From Chara braunii (taxonomy: Eukaryota; Streptophyta; Charophyceae; Charales; Characeae): a stretch of 34,411 bases of DNA. The notes below the pieces were generated by a model. The model searched no databases, was not told where the DNA came from, and saw nothing but the letters and a program-made list of their open reading frames with translations. The DNA lies in NCBI GenBank assembly GCA_003427395.1, contig BFEA01000012.1:1742285-1776695 (forward strand), given 5' to 3'. Each line of letters starts with the position of its first letter. Position 1 is the first letter of the stretch. Positions 1 to 10,419 of this stretch are shown piece after piece. A program made the translations under genes and the position numbers.

Positions 1-145
1 ACCAATGGCGGTCATGTGCTACTTGGAGTGTGCGGTGATTGCCAGCATCGGTGTGGTGTTCTGTGCGGTGTGAGTTGAATGTGGACACTACAGCCTTGCA
101 GGGGTAGGGCGGATATCACGGTCGGTATGGTTCCACTTTTGAAAA

Positions 146-218
146 CCGTGTCCTGGCTGTAGTGGTTACAATACTTGGCTCTTGAGGTGTCGCAGGTTCA
201 AGTCCGTGCTTGCACGGA
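146..218 (+). pseudogene. tRNA-Glu-like sequence (tRNA pseudogene or SINE head)
   Basis: An internal promoter pair is visible: an A-box-like TGGCTGTAGTGG at 154-165 and a perfect B box GGTTCAAGTCC at 195-205, at tRNA spacing. The middle (GTGGTTACAATACTTGGCTCT) resembles the D-loop to anticodon-loop part of tRNA-Glu(CTC). The ends CCGTG (146-150) and CACGG (213-217) can pair as an acceptor stem. The T stem does not pair beyond its two GC pairs and the anticodon loop has 8 nt, so a working tRNA is unlikely. A tRNA-derived SINE head or a decayed tRNA gene fits better. No A-rich tail or target duplication was found close by. Confidence 0.45.
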
Positions 219-973
219 GGGCTGAGTCCCAGAGGTGCTGATCCAATGACATATGGGGTTGCCCATGTGTACGCCACAAAATCCATGCCCATGCGCATCG
301 ACATAAGCAGTGCGAAGTAGTGACATCTCACAGAAGACTAGACATCACTGCGCCAAAATTGAAAGCAGAAATCAAAGCATGATCCACACCAAATAAAAAC
401 GAGCAAAGCACTGAAGTCTCTTCATAATGAAAGCCCTTCCAACAGCTCCAATCACGAATACAACAACAATGTAGCCCTCCTACAGGCAACTGCCCGGCCA
501 CCCCTACCTACTACAACTCTCACACTAGCCTACTTATGTCAGCAACTGGTCCACGTGTGATCATCACAATGCTGCTTGAAGACACTGATTGAACAGCGTG
601 CCTTCATTGACACCAGGTACGTGCCTCATCACACTGACTCTTTTCGCTCTCCCATTCCCTGTTCCACCAAGGACGTCCACTTCTCCACCACTGACAATGA
701 AGCGAGTGACCAGGCGATGGCGGCTGCTCTCCCTCTCCTGCACCTCGTTTCCACTGTGCAGCTTCCTCCTCATGCACCAGCGCTAAGGAGCCGCTTGCGC
801 AGTGCTGTTGCATTGCCTCAATGCACAAACGTGTGAGGGAAGGCGCCCTCCAGTCTTTTGTCCTGGATGGAGAGGCCGAGGAGGCTGCGCCCTGTCCCAG
901 TTTCGTGTGCCCTAGGCCTTCCCAGAATATGCACGAGGCCCAGCATCTTCAACTAACTCATGGGCTGGCCCTA
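219..973. other. no gene recognised
   Basis: Several short overlapping ORFs occur on both strands, but none has a recognisable domain and none is longer than about 90 codons. The right edge, 969-973 (CCCTA), is the left copy of the target duplication of the LTR that follows. Confidence 0.5.
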
Positions 974-1447
974 TGTTACATGCCCAGTTGGGAGATGTAC
1001 ATAATAACCGAGGATCCGCATTGTCATGAAAAGGACTGAATGGACAATGCAGTGTTAAGTAGAATCTCAACAAGCAATGTGCATTCCGATACATACAAAA
1101 TGGTGCTGAATAGCGCAGGAAAGACTTTAGATACAAGTCCTGACCCGACCGGGACTGACCTCTTTCACGTAGTACAAAATAGCGAAACAGAATGCTAGAA
1201 TACCAATGACTAGCCCAATCGATGTTTCAACGCAGACCAAACATACATCATGCTCATCACAAAGTGTGAAGGGGCCTGGCACTATAGAGGCGCCAGGTCC
1301 AGACATACACAGACGAAGAGGAAGGGATCAGACGAAGAAGAGGAAGGGGGAGATGGGAAAGTCGTCAACACCAAGTCTCGTTACAAGTCCCAAATAATCC
1401 CTCTTCAAAATGTCTGAAGTCCCATGTCGAGTCTGGATCCATTGTCA

Positions 1448-1488
<41 letters not shown>

Positions 1489-2288
1489 GTCTGCTGATGT
1501 AGTGAAGTCAGAAAGCGAAAGGGTGAGAAGGAGATGGTGGACTGAGAAGAGAAGAAGAACTCTCTCTCTCTCTTGTATGCCAGGTACTGACCTGTGAAGA
1601 TGGCGCTGTGCTGCAGGTACCTCGAAGACGAAGCTGGAGCAACGGCGTAGCAGGTAAGTATCCCTGCCCTCCGCCCAATCTCTCTAGTACTTCTCTAGCT
1701 ATGGCGCCCAGCGCTGAAGACTACAACTAACGCTACTAGCGCCCAGCGCTGAAGAGCTAACGCTACAACTACTGCAGCGTTCCTCCAGAGTGCTGCTGCC
1801 AAATCCTGAAGACTACTGACTGCCTCCTGCCTACCCTTGAAGTGCATGGGAAGTCCCAATGTACTACCTCGGTCTGCCTCCTGACTGCCTCCGCCTGCCT
1901 GCAGTTGCAGGGCGGGCAGTCCAGGAGGCTGCTCTTGCCAATGCCAAACTAGGCCAGGGTCTGGCGCTGCAGCTCAATGCTGAGGCTGTCGTGGGAACAG
2001 GCCAAAAATAGCCTGTTCCTAAAACCCTGGTTTGGTGCCTGAGTTTCGCGGCAGGTCGGTCTGATGAGGGCCCGAAAATGGCCCTCAGTTTCAGGCTAAA
2101 AAGGCTCATGCCGTTTTTAGTCTGAAACGGCACAGGGCCTGTAGGCCCCTGTTTCCAGCTTTACGAGCTGAACAGACACGGGGCCTGTAGGCCCTAAATT
2201 TCAGGCTTTCGTCCTGAAATTCAGGCTTTTAGCCTGAAGGACGCAGGGCCTGGAAAATGGCCCTCGCGTGCAGGCGCAGCATGTAATA
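974..2288 (+). mobile_element. Solo LTR, family A, copy 1
   Basis: The element begins TGTTACATGC and ends GCATGTAATA, so the termini are inverted repeats of about 10 bp (one mismatch), as in LTRs with TG...CA ends; here the final CA has become TA. It is flanked by a perfect 5-bp target duplication, CCCTA at 969-973 and 2289-2293. A second copy at 19558-20940 is collinear over its length. Inside are a (CT)n tract (1453-1486), a 5' splice-site match CAG|GTAAGT (1651-1659), two copies of a GCGCCCAGCGCTGAAGA repeat near 1724-1756, and GGGCCTGTAGGCCC-type inverted repeats near 2130-2190. No internal gag or pol follows, so it is a solo LTR left by recombination or a short non-autonomous element. 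Strand is assigned by the splice-site match and is arbitrary otherwise. Confidence 0.85.
1453..1486. repeat. (CT)n microsatellite in LTR A copy 1
   Basis: An uninterrupted CT run of about 34 bp. The sister LTR has only a short CT run at the matching place but carries a longer one (20237-20281) after its splice-site motif, so the dinucleotide tracts changed length independently after insertion. Confidence 0.9.
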
Positions 2289-2796
2289 CCCTACCAGTTA
2301 CTCGAAGATGCTGCCCCCCATCCTGCTAACAATAGGGCAGGCCTCATTTTACAGGCCCGCCTTCAATTAGGGCGGTCAGGGGTCGCGGGGCCTTTCCTTA
2401 ACTGACTGAGGTGCTGAATCTTCGCACAAGCCAGGCTCACTCACACATCACAAGCATTTAACAGGGATTATTGAAAGATGACACTGTTAAACAGCCTAGG
2501 AGACTCTGCAGGAGCAAGAATGAAGGTGAGTGTGAAGTAGAGTGGGATTATCACAGAGCATGGAGACAGTGTCGAGTCATTATCATTATCATCGAAATCA
2601 GAAGACTGATGGCCTCTTGACTCAGCTTGGGTGCACATCAGAGGCAGGACCCCCTGTAGGCTCGTGCTCATGCACCTCAGAGCCCGCTGCGAGGAATGAG
2701 CCCTTGGGGGTGCTTTATGAGACATGCAAGTGTGCTGGGCTGTGGCCCCAGCAAGCCTCATGCCCGCCTTAAGTGAAGGTGGCCCTGAAAATCCAC
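2289..2796. other. intergenic; LTR 3'-end-like remnant, no gene
   Basis: The stretch near 2330-2395 (GGCCCGCCTTCAATTAGGGCGGTC) resembles the 3' part of family C LTRs (CATGCCTTCACTTAGGGCGGCC at 24107 onwards), so a decayed LTR end may lie here. A 118-codon minus-strand ORF has no recognisable domain. Confidence 0.35.
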
Positions 2797-2853
2797 ATGA
2801 GGCCTCTGTTCGACATTTTCCCATATGTGTAGTATCAGACAGTCACAGCACGT

Positions 2854-2980
2854 CAGTTGGTTACAAAGCAACGTGAGCCTTTCCTGGCTCTATCCTGAAG
2901 CAACAGCTGCGCTGCACAGTTGGTTACAAAGCAACGTGAGCCCTTCCTGGCTCTATCCTGAAGCAACAGCTGCGCTGCAC
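2854..2980. repeat. 63-bp tandem duplication
   Basis: Two almost identical copies of a unit starting CAGTTGGTTACAAAGCAACG lie head to tail at 2854 and 2917 (period 63), differing at about two positions. The high identity suggests a recent duplication inside LTR D. Confidence 0.95.
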
Positions 2981-3371
2981 AATTGAGCCCAGTGCCTTGG
3001 GTTGTTGTGCCCTGGGCACACGCAGTGTGAGGCCGACACATCACACAGTGGCCGCGGATGAATGAGAAAGCAGCATTGTCGTCACACAACCTCCACGAGC
3101 CAATGAGTATGCGGCAAACACTTGGAAGCCTGGACGGCTGCATGGACGTGCGCAACTGTAAGGGGCCCAGGCCCGTAACCGCAGAGGTGGGCCTGAACGC
3201 AGACACTGGGGCTCGCCTGGAAGCTACTGGAAACATCTCCATGCAGGCAGACAGGCCGCACTTTCCATAAACGAAAATGCCCTGCCCAGGCTCAGGGATT
3301 CTGGCCTCAGTGTATGCGGCCACACTGCTGCACTCGCACACGAGAAGCAGTATTAGGGCTGCGGGCAGGAG

Positions 3372-3725
3372 GCATGCACAGGCGCTGAGGTGAGAGGGGT
3401 GCTGCTGACGCAGTGGGAGCACGCCGGCCATAGCCGGGCTGCTGGGGCGCAGGCAGGTGATGGCGGTGGTGGTCTTCGTGAAGGAGGCGCATGCAGAGGT
3501 GAGATGGGCGCTGCTGAGGCAGTGGGCGCACGGCGCCCATAGCTGGGCTGCTGGGGCACAGGCAGGTGATGGTGATGGTGGTCTTCAGGGAGGAGGCGCA
3601 TGCAGAGATGAGAGGGGCGCTGCTGCAGCAGTGGGCGCACGGCGGCCATAGCCGGGCTGCTGGGGCGCAGGCAGGTGATGGCGATGGTGGTCTTCAGGGT
3701 AGAGGAGGCGCATGCAGAGGGGAGA
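3372..3725. repeat. About 112-bp minisatellite, three units plus a partial
   Basis: Units start at GCATGC in 3372, 3489, 3598 and 3710 (periods 117, 109, 112). Each carries the block GGCCATAGCCGGGCTGCTGGG, then GCAGGCAGGTGATGG and a GGTGGTCTTC segment. The repeat generates several similar ORFs on both strands that should not be taken as genes. Confidence 0.9.
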
Positions 3726-4404
3726 CAGGGTATGATGAGGGGAGGAGAGAGAACGTACCTGGTGTATGCTGGCGGTCGGCATTGGTGATGACGTCACGTA
3801 CATTGGTCTTCAACTTCGATGTGATCCAGTTCCATGAACGTATATATGATAGATAGGCTGAGTAGTGTAGGCTGGGCGCCGGGCGCCAGACAGTAGGAGC
3901 AACATTGGATACAGTGTTGGTGTGACCAGAGAGCGTCGGCATTGGCACTCGAGATCATTGTATTGCTCTTATTTGGATGGTCTCTTGGTGCATTGTGCTC
4001 TCTGCTTGGCACATGACTATCTGGACTACTCCGCGATTTTGCAACTTGGATTTCTGTCTATCCCTCTTGCTCATATTCCTTGCACCACTTATGTCCTTCA
4101 AAATATTCCTCTCCTTCCACCGTGTGTCAGCACAGATGAACCAATATCCAATTGTGTTCCAGTGCGGATAGTCAGCATGGTTCGGTGCCAAGCAATGGCT
4201 ATGCAGCTGCGAGCACAGGCATCTCAGTCTTATAGAGGTCCACTCAAGATGTGCTCCACATGGATGAACAAATTATTTCAAATTATGTCTGAATAATATA
4301 TTTCCAATTTTCCATCATTCCATGCCCAGAAGAGAGCCTTCAACGATGCTGCCCAGTCTAACATCCTCAGTGTATAGGTGAACTGGCAGAGAGAAACGAC
4401 TTTG

Positions 4405-4466
4405 TGCAGAAAACAGACGTGGTGTAGAGAAATACTGCAGAAAACAGACGTGGTGTAGAGAAATAC
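4405..4466. repeat. 31-bp tandem duplication
   Basis: The unit TGCAGAAAACAGACGTGGTG followed by TAGAGAAATAC occurs twice in exact tandem, at 4405 and 4436. Confidence 0.95.
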
Positions 4467-4792
4467 TGCACTATCCCATACCGTTCCACCTAAAGGGCAA
4501 AGAAGAGAGCATGAATAAATAACACCCCAATGACCCTATCCCATTTTCACGCAGGTTATAAAGCTAAAAAGCACAGGCTGCATACGCACAAGCCAAACAG
4601 GATCCATCACACAATCATCTGTCCAAGTAAACAACACATCAAATCTTTTGGCAAAAGTGTTCTTCTCTGCTGGAACGCGTCCGGATAGAAAATTCCACCC
4701 AAATTTGGCTCTTTAAGACGGACTGCATAGCCTTCGAAGTACAGAAGAAATTTTTAGGACAAAAGAACAACTGTTACAGAGCAAGTGCTTAC

Positions 4793-5116
4793 CGGTGCTT
4801 CTCTGCAGCTGCTGTGCTCGAATCCCCCTTCTCAAGAGCCAATCGGTCTGGCCTAACTCTAGAATCGGAAGGCAGCATGTGTTTCGGGCTGGAATCGAAG
4901 TTGTTGATCTTGTGTGCGAAGTACGTGTAGCTGTACTTATCGTTTTCGGGAGCCGGTGCCACCTCCCAAATTTTCTCCAACTCCTGGCCCTCCAGAGGCT
5001 CACCATCTGCATCACATTTAACGTAGCCCATGCTGCTGTTCCACTTCCCCGAGACTATGTACTTTGGGGTCTCATTTGCATCATAGACGTAGCCATCAAC
5101 CTCGTACCTTCCCACA
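4793..5116 (-). CDS. Oxysterol-binding protein-related protein, downstream exon
   Basis: This 324-bp exon encodes the C-terminal part of the ORP lipid-transfer domain. Diagnostic residues are [20 protein letters not shown] near the start, then [16 protein letters not shown], an [18 protein letters not shown] segment and [16 protein letters not shown]. ORPs move sterols and phosphoinositides between membranes at contact sites, and the GKWN and SDSRxRPDR blocks are typical of the family's distal domain. The acceptor is TTGCCCAG before 5116 and the donor is CCG|GTAAGC at 4793/4792. The upstream exon ends in phase 2 (GG) and this exon begins with T, giving an unbroken [12 protein letters not shown] join. 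The exon itself ends in phase 2 (CG of an Arg). The following exon, expected to carry the LEER...PRWF tail, was not found in the 4.8 kb to the left. No stop or frameshift is seen, so the gene may be intact. Confidence 0.9.
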
Positions 5117-5610
5117 CTGGGCAAGCCAAGGACAACAGAGATCAACGAGTTCCATCAACATCATAACACCCATGCAATATGGGAAAACAAGGGAGACTGG
5201 TGTTGCCAGTGCACACACAAATCTGAGAAGCACAAATCGTTTGAAATAGATAATTTCGAGTTCTTCAATTGGGTCAGGAAGGTAGGAGAAATGCAGGCAG
5301 AATGCCAACCACATTGTCGCTTGTTGTCATCACTAAAAAGAAGTCTCATTTTGTCCTCTTCCTTCACTGGGGCACTTTGTCTTCATCTGTCAGCAGACTA
5401 CTCTAGAACAGCACATAAGGCCAGTCAGTGTTTGGGTTCCATAAGAGTTTCAACGGGTCGACTAAGCTACCGCTGAAGACTGCTACTCAATACTACCTAC
5501 CGACAGCTACCTTATTCCCCCAAATACAACATACAATCATTATACCTGTATTTAGACTGAAAGCTATCCCAAATTCAGCTATAATGACCGTACGTTGTAT
5601 TCGGGGTTAG

Positions 5611-5720
5611 AAGGTAGGCAGACCAGCTATATATATCGCTGGACTGCCTCGGAGGCCAACAGTGCCAAGGCCAGGGCCTAACTGGCGCTCAAACGACGAG
5701 ACCTGGCACCTAAACGAAAA
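5611..5720 (+). repeat. LTR interior fragment with TATA-loop hairpin
   Basis: GGCAG...AGCTATATATATCGCT...CTGCC can fold as a hairpin with a TATA-like loop. The sequence after it (GCCAACAGTGCCAAGG, CCAGGGCC, CTGGCGCTC) follows the same order as LTR A copy 2 near 20530-20615. It looks like a decayed LTR piece in the ORP intron, with no ends identified. Confidence 0.4.
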
Positions 5721-5899
5721 GGACCAAGACAAATGATCGCAGTTTCCATGGCAGCCACCATCCCTTCATAGTATTCAGAGCAGAGGCTATGCCATGTACA
5801 TGGCAACCGAACTGTAGGTGTGCAACGACACAATGGGAGGGCACACCCATCATCACCTAAAGAGGTTCGTTCACTGTTCGTGGTAGAATCCGGTTGATT

Positions 5900-6375
5900 G
5901 TGTATTGAAAATTGTCACCACAACAGCCCCTTTTCCATCCAGACGAGTAGAGATCCAAAATTGCAGCAGCTATAGACAATGAACAGTTTTACCTCTATAG
6001 CAAACAACATGAAGCACAATAAATCCGTTATATTGATATATATATTGTCTTTTACTCATACAGCCCTTTCTTTAATATCTTTACCTTGGCGTTGTTTGGG
6101 GTGCCCTTTTCTTTTCTTCTCACACCTCCCCTTTTACTATGCCTCTAACGTACAAGGCCTGCATTTTGATTCTGGTTGAGCGCAAGCTGCCCACATCCCC
6201 ATTTGACGTAACTGCCTTCTTGAAGACTATGAAAGGAGGCAAAATGGAGGGGGAGGAATACTCCCACTCATTTTGAGCAAATCTCCAGCTTATATTTTGT
6301 CTGTTCTCTTAATGATGCGCATTCCTCTGCATTTAGTGAGACCGCACAAGGGGAAGGAGGGAGTAAAGAAAGGGA
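5900..6375 (+). repeat. Dispersed repeat F, copy 1
   Basis: Two blocks, 5900-5966 (containing CCCCTTTTCCATCCAGACG and GATCCAAAATTG) and 6285-6375 (containing ATATTTTGTCTGTTCTCTTAA and GGGGAAGGAGGGAG), match in order the blocks at 10781-10851 and 11013-11090. The family could be a transposable element or a segmental duplicate. No coding sequence was identified. Confidence 0.5.
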
Positions 6376-6712
6376 GAGTGGGAGGAGTCAGAACTGAGGA
6401 ATGGCAAATCAAACACATCTGGAGAGATGAGCCAAGAGGATGGAAGACGGGAAAGGAATTGAGGAGCCAATTGAAGCCCGTCACAACCTACAGACATCCC
6501 TCAAAACATCTCAACTCGGTTCCGAACAGTTGGTGAAAACTTCTGGAAAGGGATTCGACTGGAGCGGTCTTCAGAGGACAACACATTCCAGACCATGCAC
6601 TTGCCTTCTGGGATTTTTGAGGATGCAAAGGAGAGACTGCATCAGCCTTCAGGTTCTCCATGCATGACATAGACAATTTCCTTTGTTTTATTTGGACCAT
6701 TTCTCGATCTAT

Positions 6713-7812
6713 TGCAAGGAACCCGACTGTTCATCACTTGCTCTGAGTGCATCAGATCACATGCATATACACTGATTTCACAGATTGCGATGTCTCACAC
6801 AAAACCCAATAGAAGATGAATGCGAACCAGGAAGCTCAACTCAATTATCATAACCAGATTAAGAGAGGAAATTCGTGAGTCCAAAATGCATAGCGCTGAA
6901 CAGAGTTACAAGTCTTCTTCAATCAACATGAGTCCAAAGCCTGGCGCTCATCAGCGCCAGCTGCCAAACGTCAACAACAGTGCTCAACAGGTAAGTGTCA
7001 CCATAGCTCACACCTCCCCCTCTCTCGTCTGCCTTCTTCTCTCTCTAACTCTATGTCTATTGTCGTGGTCTACTCCCACTCATCATGCATGCACACTCCC
7101 TATCACACGAGGATCTACTCTGAATACTACTCACTGGTATTTTCCACTAACTATTCCTACTAGTATACTAACTAGCACTGGCGCAGCTATGACTGCCTTC
7201 CTTCCAGCCAGCGCCCTTCTTCCCCTCTTTCACGTAGCGCCGCTCACAGCCTAGCGCAGCTCACACACATCCAGCGCACAAGTGCCACGGGACTTCCACA
7301 CTCTCATGCGAAGTGAGCATCTGTCCAAATGGGAGGCTAGCCAGTCCTTTATAGTGCTGGACTGGTCTGGCGTGGCCTGCGTTCAGCCTCAAGTGTGCCT
7401 GGGACTCCTGCCCAGTACCTTCTGTTGCAAAGTGTGTGTCCCAGTATCTTTTCCCATGGTCTGCTGCTCCTTTGGGTCATCGGGCCTGTCTTTTGGACTC
7501 CTGGTCTGAATCAGGACTGACTCGTGGGATTATGACTGATCTGGGATTGTGGCCTTTGACTCATTGCCGAGCAGACGTGACTTTTCATCGAGGAGACATG
7601 ACCCTAACTCAGTCTTGAAAACTGTGTCCAATACCTGTTCTTTCAGGACCTGTTTGTGACCTTTCAAAACAACTTTTCATCTCATTCTGGGTGCGACATA
7701 TGCCTCAGGGAACTTGTCTTTTGGGTTGCTGCTCGTGAATTTAAGTTCTGGCCGACAGGCCCCCTTGCTGCTGGGGCATTCATTTGGGGTCTAGTTCGTA
7801 AAGGCCCTTTTA
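6713..7812 (+). mobile_element. LTR-like element E in the ORP intron
   Basis: The left end TGCAAGG equals the 5' start of family C LTRs and is preceded by CTAT (6709-6712); a second CTAT lies at 7813-7816 after CCCTTTTA. This would be a 4-bp target duplication, although the 3' end would then be TA rather than CA. Inside are AACGTCAACAACAG followed by the splice-site match AACAG|GTAAGT (6990/6991), about 278 bp from the start, and a hairpin CCAGTCC...GGACTGG whose loop holds TTTATAG (about 7339-7365). This order matches the other LTR families. Family membership is good; the right boundary is tentative. Confidence 0.5.
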
Positions 7813-8106
7813 CTATGCTAGACACCATGCTAATATTCTCTGTATCCTTGAAAGGCCGCAGCCCTTTCAGAAAACAACGGTCTGTCATCTTGAAAATAAG
7901 GAATGAATAGCCCTCCACAGTTTGTTTTCTTTTCTCCTCGTCTCCTCTCTTTCCTTTCCTTCATTTCATTACTATTCTTTTCATCTCGTTCCTTTTTCCT
8001 TTCTTTGTTCAGTTCATTCTGTTTTCTTTTTTTGCACTCAAACATACCCATACGAACACACACACCACCACAGATACACACAGAGCATGAACGAATTGGA
8101 GCTTAC

Positions 8107-8283
8107 CCGAACCACCCACACGGTTGGAAATACAGTACCACCTTGTCACCTGTGGTCAAATTCGTCAAGACCATATCCCCATAGGAGTCTATCCATGTTC
8201 TTCCAAAAATCAAATTATGCACTTTTGTAGGGGGTGGTACAAGATCCAGAACGTCACCAGTTCTCTTCAGCACAACACGGGTT
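8107..8283 (-). CDS. Oxysterol-binding protein-related protein, internal exon
   Basis: This 177-bp exon encodes [20 protein letters not shown], then [39 protein letters not shown]. HNLIxGxxWIDxxGxxxxxNxTTGD is a hallmark block of the ORP domain. The acceptor is TATCTGCAG before 8283 and the donor is TTCGG|GTAAGC at 8107/8106. Phase agrees with the downstream exon. The preceding exon should end with the first two bases of an Arg codon and contain the EQVSHHPP fingerprint; I did not find it in the window, probably because it lies beyond the inserted elements. With the other exon, about 167 residues of the gene are seen. The sequence is closer to plant ORPs than to animal ones, judged from memory. 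Confidence 0.9.
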
Positions 8284-9499
8284 CTGCAGATACGCACAAC
8301 AAATAAACAGCGGTCGACGTCAGTAGACTCCCACATACGACTAGAGATTCCTCACTCATTTTTTTACTTCTTCAATGACACAGTGCATAGCCATTCAGAA
8401 TTTCAGAAGCTGATTAGCAACACGAATTTCACAGACAGCGATAGGCGACTTTGAACCACCACCAGTACTTCGCCCAGCTCGTGATGTCGAGCCTAAATTT
8501 GCCCTGCGGGCCAAAAAATACGAATAGACGCATGCCTGCTTTTGGCAGGCGCCTGCAGCCATTTCCGTCCAGAAACCCAACCCCCGAAAAATGTGGCCGT
8601 CAATGCGTAAAGCCCATGGCCCATGTATGGGCCAACCACTGGTGGTTGAACCGAACATCAAATGAGACACTAAGCTGGAAAGATATTCGCAGGACCATCA
8701 TTTTTTCAATTTTTTTTCTTTTTTTTTTTTTGAAAACCACGCTGCCACGCTAGGAGGGGTGATATGAGCACCCCTCCTAGCGGGCCGCCTGATTGCTCCA
8801 ATCTAGTGGGGAGCAGCGCCTGCTTGAAAACGGGTCCAGCGTCCCACTGAAAAAAAATACAAAATTGCAATTCAGAAATTACCGAATCCAATGCAAAATT
8901 ATGTACTCCCGTGCATAGATTTTATGTACTTGCCCACAACGACACAAACTGCATCACAATCTTCAACCACGGAAAAGAGCTTCGCCTGGCGCATTGTCAC
9001 TTTGCTCACAACTGAGAAGGCTATATGAATGAAAGATAGAGAACTGAGAAAGAAATCCATGCAACCCCCCCCCCCCACTGCCTTTTAATTTTCCTGCAAC
9101 TACTCTGGACCAAGCCAACACCGAGCCTACACCAAGCCTGCAATTGATCTCTGATCATGCTGGAGGTAGGGATAAAACGAGTGGGAAAGGTACTGCTGGC
9201 TTAACAAACTACCACCACTACCTTTCAAAGGCAGACTTTCGCAACGAACCTCTGCATTCTTTAGGGGCTTGGCCTCCTGGACCGCCGCACGAAAAGGAGG
9301 CCAGTCTGGCCAGAATTTCTAGTCGGATTATCTGGCCGGATTATCCAGGGTAGGATTATCCAGAAATCCAGACAATTGAAAGACAAAATACCCAAAAAAA
9401 TATGAAAAAAACAAAAGTTAAAAAAAACTTTTAAAATGTGATATTGTGCATATTAAATATGTCAGAACTACGCCCCTATTTTTGGTAGTTCATAGAAAG
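8284..9499. other. no gene recognised; hairpin, homopolymers
   Basis: This may be an upstream ORP intron. A minus-strand ORF at 8395-8670 has no recognisable domain. The region holds T-rich tracts near 8702-8731, the hairpin at 8749-8781, and a C run at 9066-9077. Confidence 0.4.
8749..8781. repeat. Perfect 13-bp inverted repeat
   Basis: GCTAGGAGGGGTG (8749-8761) and CACCCCTCCTAGC (8769-8781) are exact reverse complements around a 7-nt loop, ATATGAG. It could form a stable hairpin. It sits next to a T-rich tract and to a segment shared with 26304-26362. Confidence 0.9.
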
Positions 9500-10419
9500 T
9501 GCGAGGCCACTGCCTCTATGAGCCCATAAGGCCCCATTTTTGCAGCCCGTCGGCCGCCCTAAGTGAAGGCAGGCTCGACGAGGCCCTCAGGGCCCTTTTC
9601 TGGCCACCACGCAACTCAAGGAAATTCAGGCAGTTGAGCAGCACCAGTTGGTTGAGTGAACCCAGGCCCTGGGCCGCCTGTGTGAATGTATGTGAAGCAG
9701 GCCCTGGGCTGGATACAGGTACCCGGCCAAACACAGGCCAAAAGGCAGTTGGGCACATGCAACCACCTCAGGCCCAAGGCCTGTTCTCGTCGTGCTGGGC
9801 CTCAGGCTACCAGGGCCTACTGGAAGCTTCCTGGGACTGGACGCAGGCAGGCCACTTCGATATAGCAAAGGGCCTGCCTCCTCATTCGGTATTGGGGTGC
9901 TGGCTGCATGCTGCGCAAGCGCTGCTGCGCTATTTGCTGGCTGGCGCCTACGCTCTCACGGGCGAGCAGGGAAGGAGCACGCAGCCATAGCCGAGCTGCG
10001 CTGCTGTAAGCTGGGTGAAACGCAGGGTGGTCCTTGGGTGCTAGTGGCATCTGTGTGTTGGGGAACGAGGTTGTGAGTGTGGCGAGAGACATACCTGGTG
10101 CTGGAAGCGTGCGACATTGCTCCCCATATGCTCGTACTTCGGGAATGCTGTTGACGTCATCTTTCGGCATTGTAGTGTAGGCTAGATAGGATCTGCCACA
10201 TGTAGTCTGGGCGCCGAGCGCCAGATAGGATATCAACTCTGGTTCTTCGTTGATGATGATGAGACTGTTTCAGCATTGTCAATTATGAACTCTTGGTGTG
10301 TTCTTATTTGGTGAATCTCGTGATGCAATTCTGCTGTTCGTTCGAGGTCACGACTATCTGGACTCATATGTATGATGCTGTTTGATTGCTGAAGTTCGCT
10401 ATTGCTCATCTTCCTTGCA
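9500..10419 (-). mobile_element. Solo LTR, family C, copy 1
   Basis: On the plus strand the element runs from TGCGAGGCC (9500) to CCTTGCA (10419) and is flanked by AAAG at 9496-9499 and 10420-10423, a 4-bp target duplication. Copy 2 at 23258-24180 is the same length within a few bases and lies in the opposite orientation. On the minus strand, in order: GAGTCCAGATAGTCGTGACC, the near-palindrome at 10207-10224, TGACGTCA (10152-10159), the splice-site match CCAG|GTATGT (boundary 10095/10094), and CAGGCC...GGCCTG with a CTATATCG loop near 9850. No gag or pol is attached. The 163-codon plus-strand ORF spanning it is not supported as a gene. Confidence 0.85.
10152..10159. promoter_or_regulatory. 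TGACGTCA site in LTR C copy 1
   Basis: This palindrome is the classic bZIP/CRE core. It lies 57 bp before the splice-site match, and the same spacing holds in copy 2. It is also present in LTR D. The function is inferred only. Confidence 0.45.

Larger units (their letters stand above)
2797..4084 (-). mobile_element. LTR D, diverged relative of family C
   Basis: The right part matches the 5' part of the family C LTRs in order: the terminal CTCATATTCCTTGCA (ends 4084), GACTATCTGGACT, CTTATTTGG, the near-palindrome CTGGGCGCCGGGCGCCAG (3872-3889), TGACGTCA (3789-3796) and, on the minus strand, a splice-site match CCAG|GTACGT (boundary 3759/3758). CCAC follows the right end (4085-4088) and also occurs at 2793-2796, which suggests a 4-bp target duplication. 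The left terminus (ATGAGGCC) is not a clean match to TGCGAGGCC, so that edge is less certain. The element is longer than C because of two internal tandem expansions, 2854-2980 and 3372-3725. Long overlapping ORFs here are by-products of these repeats. Confidence 0.6.
5117..8106 (-). other. Intron of the ORP gene (2990 bp)
   Basis: The intron runs from the donor GTAAGC (8106 downwards) to the acceptor TTGCCCAG (ending 5117) on the minus strand. It holds an LTR-like insertion in the opposite orientation (6713-7812), a fragment resembling LTR interior sequence (about 5611-5720), and two blocks (5900-5966, 6285-6375) with collinear relatives at 10781-10851 and 11013-11090. No other exon was recognised inside it. 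Confidence 0.8.

Noticed and set aside
2853-3540. 192-codon and other minus-strand ORFs
   Set aside because: They run through the tandem repeats of LTR D; repeated peptides reflect the DNA repeat, not a protein family.
8395-8670. 91-codon minus-strand ORF as an ORP exon
   Set aside because: No ORP motif, and it does not join the 8283 acceptor in a sensible way.
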